A stretch of 64,000 nucleotides of DNA from Paralichthys olivaceus (taxonomy: Eukaryota; Chordata; Actinopteri; Pleuronectiformes; Paralichthyidae). A program made the translations under genes and the position numbers. Within the stretch, counting starts at the first letter, position 1, and every line of letters starts with the position of its first letter. Below are positions 61,099 through 64,000 of this stretch, in pieces. The notes beneath the pieces are model-generated. The model did not search any database. It was not told where the DNA came from and saw only the letters and a program-made list of their open reading frames with translations. Location: assembly GCF_024713975.1 (NCBI RefSeq), contig NC_091108.1, forward strand, positions 10,709,001 through 10,773,000. The letters run 5' to 3'.

Positions 61099-64000
61099 AT
61101 GTCGTCCACTGAAGAGCCATCTGGCACGGTACTGCACCGACTCATCCAGGAGCAGCTCCGCTATGGAAACCCTACAGACACCCGCACCTTGTTAGCCATC
61201 CAGCAGCAGGCCCTGCGTGGAGGCAGCGGGAGCAACAGTGGACCCAGCAGCGGAGGTGACATGGGCAGGAGCCCACGATCCTCCCTGGAGAGTCTCACCC
61301 AGGAGGACCCTCCTTTCCCTCAGCTCTCTGCGAGGCAGGAGCCTCAGGGCCAGGAGCACCAGGGAGACCACCACTCAGAAAGTGGTTATCAGCTCTATCA
61401 GCTGCACGGCGAGGAGTTGCCGACCTACGAGCAGGCCAAGGTGCACTCGCAGTATCTGGCCTCGCACTGGGCCCCTGCGGGCCCGATCAGGCAGCTCCAT
61501 GAAGGGAAGCTCCTGCATGAGGGGGCCTTCCACGAGGAGGCAGATTTGGCAGAACTGAAGTGCAGCCATGTGCGGTCACTCAGTGAGCATCATATGCAGA
61601 TATCTCTGGAGAGGAATGCTGCAGCTTCTAAGGCAGAGGCCACCAAGAGCACCTCTCACAGCTACCCAGAGCTGCCTTACTACACCCCACAAGCCCTGCA
61701 AAGCACCGGGTTGAGCCTGGGCAAACACAATCCTCCTCCAGAGTACTCAGCCCCCATTCAGAGCCAAGGATTTATCCCTCACCAGGTCCAGGAGCCCCTG
61801 CAGCAACACAGGTACAGAGGAGTTCAGTGGACATGGCCTGATGAGTGATTGCGTGCGCATGTTTTTAAAACGACTGTTAAATGACATCATGCTCAGCACT
61901 GTAGTGTTTTTCTATGAGACTGCTGTGTAATCACCTCCCAGGAATCGTCATTGTGTTTCACATGCGTAAACACATACTTTTCAGTGTGAATCACACCGGA
62001 GCCTGTGTACCAATTCACATTTCCTTCTTGAAATACTTAGAGGAGAACAAGTCCAGCCCTGTAGGTGTTTGCAATGCTTGGCATACTGTCACAGGATAGT
62101 TTCACATGCTTGGATTCTTTTATAAAAGTATGTTCCTCTTATAGACTTTTGCATTCTTCACTGCCACCGTAGTCAGCCCGGCTGCTTGGTGATAAGACAG
62201 GAATAGAGTGATATTTCAGAAGCTTTGCTCCAAAAATCCCAATAGGCCCTTTTTATATCGACTCCAGCTTGTTGCTCCAACTATGTATTTCTTCAGCTAG
62301 AGTGGCTACAAGTTCAGATTCATCACTGAGCTATGGGCTTGTTTTAACTTAATAATGTTTCTCTCATGTAAGGTATGTCCAGTCTGGTCAGCCCGCCGAA
62401 CTCCCCTGCTACAACACTTTCAGCAGCCTGCCACCTGCTGGCCTGGAGGAGCCCAGTCAGGTGGAGCTGCTGCTGATGGAAAATGAGAGGCTGAGACAAG
62501 AGCTGGAGGGGCACAGGGAGAAGACCAGCCGTATTCAGAAGGTAAAACCCTGAGAGAACATCTTATTGTAACACAGCTGACATGTCTATCAAGGCGAATA
62601 CTCGCTAAACACTCATCTTCCTTTCAAATAACACAAAAGACGGTCTTCAAATATAGGAATATAAGTTAAAAAGATGGCAAGAACTGAATTCAGATGAAAG
62701 GACGCCAATGTTATTTATTAGCTTAATGGCCAGATGAAATCCTCCATCCCAGCCACCTGTCAGTGAAACCCAACCCCAGTGTACAGTTGTCTCCCTGACA
62801 TCCAACTCCAGGCACACTCCCTCATCTGGACTGGACAGATGAGATCAGCAGCTGCTACCTCCATAACATAGAGGCACAAACAAGAGGTCGCAGCCTTGCT
62901 ACTGTGTTTACACACTCCTCTCATTGTGTTAGCTGACCCAGTGGAGGCCACAGAGAGTGTGTGCGCTTTAGTTCCAGCGGGCCATAGATTTTCTAGGGCT
63001 TGTGCGACAGCAGTCGATGCGGTTGTGAGCCGCGCACAGCTGATGGGGGGTGGGGTGGTGGGTCCATGGCAGGTGGTGGGCTGCTGTGTAAAAAGTGAAA
63101 GGTCCCTTTTGTTTTTACCGTTTCCCCCTTTTCACTTTTTTCTGTTCCTGCTCTTTTAATTTGCCTTTAACGTGTGATGCTCCAACTAAACAGGCTATAA
63201 GACAGAATAAGACATTTTCTTGTTTAATGTAGAGGAAACTGCTTCAGAGACACCAGACACCTTCACAAATGTTGGTAAAATCCACTCCACTCTCTGCTGG
63301 AGTTATGTCACATGGCCCATGCCTTGTCTCAGCCTTGAAGAATGATAATTGCCAGGGTTGGAAAGTTTTCTCCGTCAGGCCGCAGCCCTGAGTAAACATG
63401 CCTGTGTGACTGCTGTAATGGTGGGTGTCTCTTTGCCGTTTCCACAACCCAGGCACAGGCATGCACACCTTCCCTCCGCTGGCATCCTTCCCAGACCTCT
63501 GTGCGTGTGTGAGTCTTTGTGTGCGTTTTAACCTTGAGGTGTGTTGTGTATGTGCACGCTCTTGTGCGCTCACACACCTGGAACTAGAGCTATCAGCCCT
63601 CAGGAATGTAGATATAAATCAGTCTCACAGGGAGTGGTGTGGGCTTGAATTCCTTCTCAGAATTATACCACACACACACACACACACATACACACACACA
63701 CAGACTGAGTGTACAGTATACACACAGTCACAAATGCAGCCATACGTAAAGTGTATTTATGTACTCAACAACATGAATCAACATTCCAGCTCCTCCCTGA
63801 TATGTAAAGTAGGTTAACCCAAAAAATCCTCTTCTCTACCTTCCCTATTTCCACACTCCTTTCTCCCCTCTCCCATAATCCTCCTCTATCCTTCCCCTCC
63901 GCCTGTGTCTCTTTTCTTCCTCCTTTCAGTTGGAGCAGGAGATCCAGCGTATTTCTGAGGCCTACGAGACGCTGATGCAGGGCAGCACGAAGAGAGAGAA
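61099..64000 (+). CDS. amotl2: Angiomotin-like 2, N-terminal part, runs off the window
   Basis: AMOTL2 is a junctional scaffold linking VE-cadherin and actin, and it binds YAP to restrain Hippo output. Coding exons: 61099-61811, 62373-62541 and 63930 onward (acceptor tttcag at 63924-63929), about 317 residues so far of an expected 780 or so. The start MSSTEEPSGTVLHRLIQEQL and the block NPTDTRTLLAIQQQALRGG are family signatures. The WW-binding motif LPTY lies at 107-110 (LPTYEQAK) and PPEY at 213-216. Coiled coil begins in the second coding exon (LLLMENERLRQELEG) and continues in the third (LEQEIQRISEAYETL). The C-terminal coiled coil and PDZ-binding end lie beyond 64000. 5' UTR before the ATG runs from 61013. 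Confidence 0.93.
63671..63703. repeat. (CA)n microsatellite, amotl2 intron
   Basis: Short CA run with one T interruption in the 1.4-kb intron before the third coding exon (62542-63929). The rest of that intron shows no gene. Confidence 0.95.

Overview
The window looks like nuclear DNA from a teleost fish, probably a spiny-rayed (percomorph) species. The genes are split by short GT-AG introns, the proteins match vertebrate families closely, and the non-coding DNA is rich in CA/GT microsatellites and in decayed dispersed repeats of kinds familiar from teleost genomes. All gene calls were made by reading splice sites and reading frames by eye. No similarity search was run, and comparisons with human proteins rely on memory of those families.

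Layout from left to right. (1) 360-632, minus strand: first coding exon of agxt (alanine-glyoxylate/serine-pyruvate aminotransferase); the rest lies beyond the left edge. (2) About 3.1-22.3 kb, plus: a complete kif1a (kinesin-3 motor), 47 coding exons giving 1704 codons, in divergent orientation to agxt as in human 2q37.3. (3) 22.3-29.3 kb: kif1a 3' UTR and repeat-rich intergenic DNA with an LTR-like remnant. (4) 29.3-33.3 kb, plus: an espin-family gene, most likely espnl, predicted to lack the ankyrin-repeat half. (5) 34.0-40.4 kb, plus: a complete rab6b-like small GTPase, 8 coding exons, 208 residues. (6) 41.7-47.5 kb, plus: a complete aire (autoimmune regulator), 13 coding exons, about 484 residues, with HSR/CARD, two PHD fingers and a strongly reduced SAND region. 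(7) 47.5-60.3 kb: about 13 kb with no convincing protein gene, holding repeats and a possible TEAD/FOX-type regulatory cluster near 50.5 kb. (8) 60.3 kb to the right edge, plus: amotl2 (angiomotin-like 2), a 5' non-coding exon and the first three coding exons, continuing past the window.

The genes are independent single-gene units, not an operon or a defence system. Their likely jobs are glyoxylate detoxification (agxt), axonal transport of synaptic vesicle precursors (kif1a), actin bundling in sensory stereocilia (espnl), Golgi traffic (rab6b), thymic self-antigen expression (aire) and junction/Hippo signalling (amotl2). Points most worth a second look are the ankyrin-less espnl, the missing SAND core of aire, a paired TEAD-type motif at the amotl2 promoter, a Gln-to-Leu change in the kif1a motor, several 3' splice sites built on GT microsatellites, and the join between human-2q37-like and human-3q22-like gene blocks.
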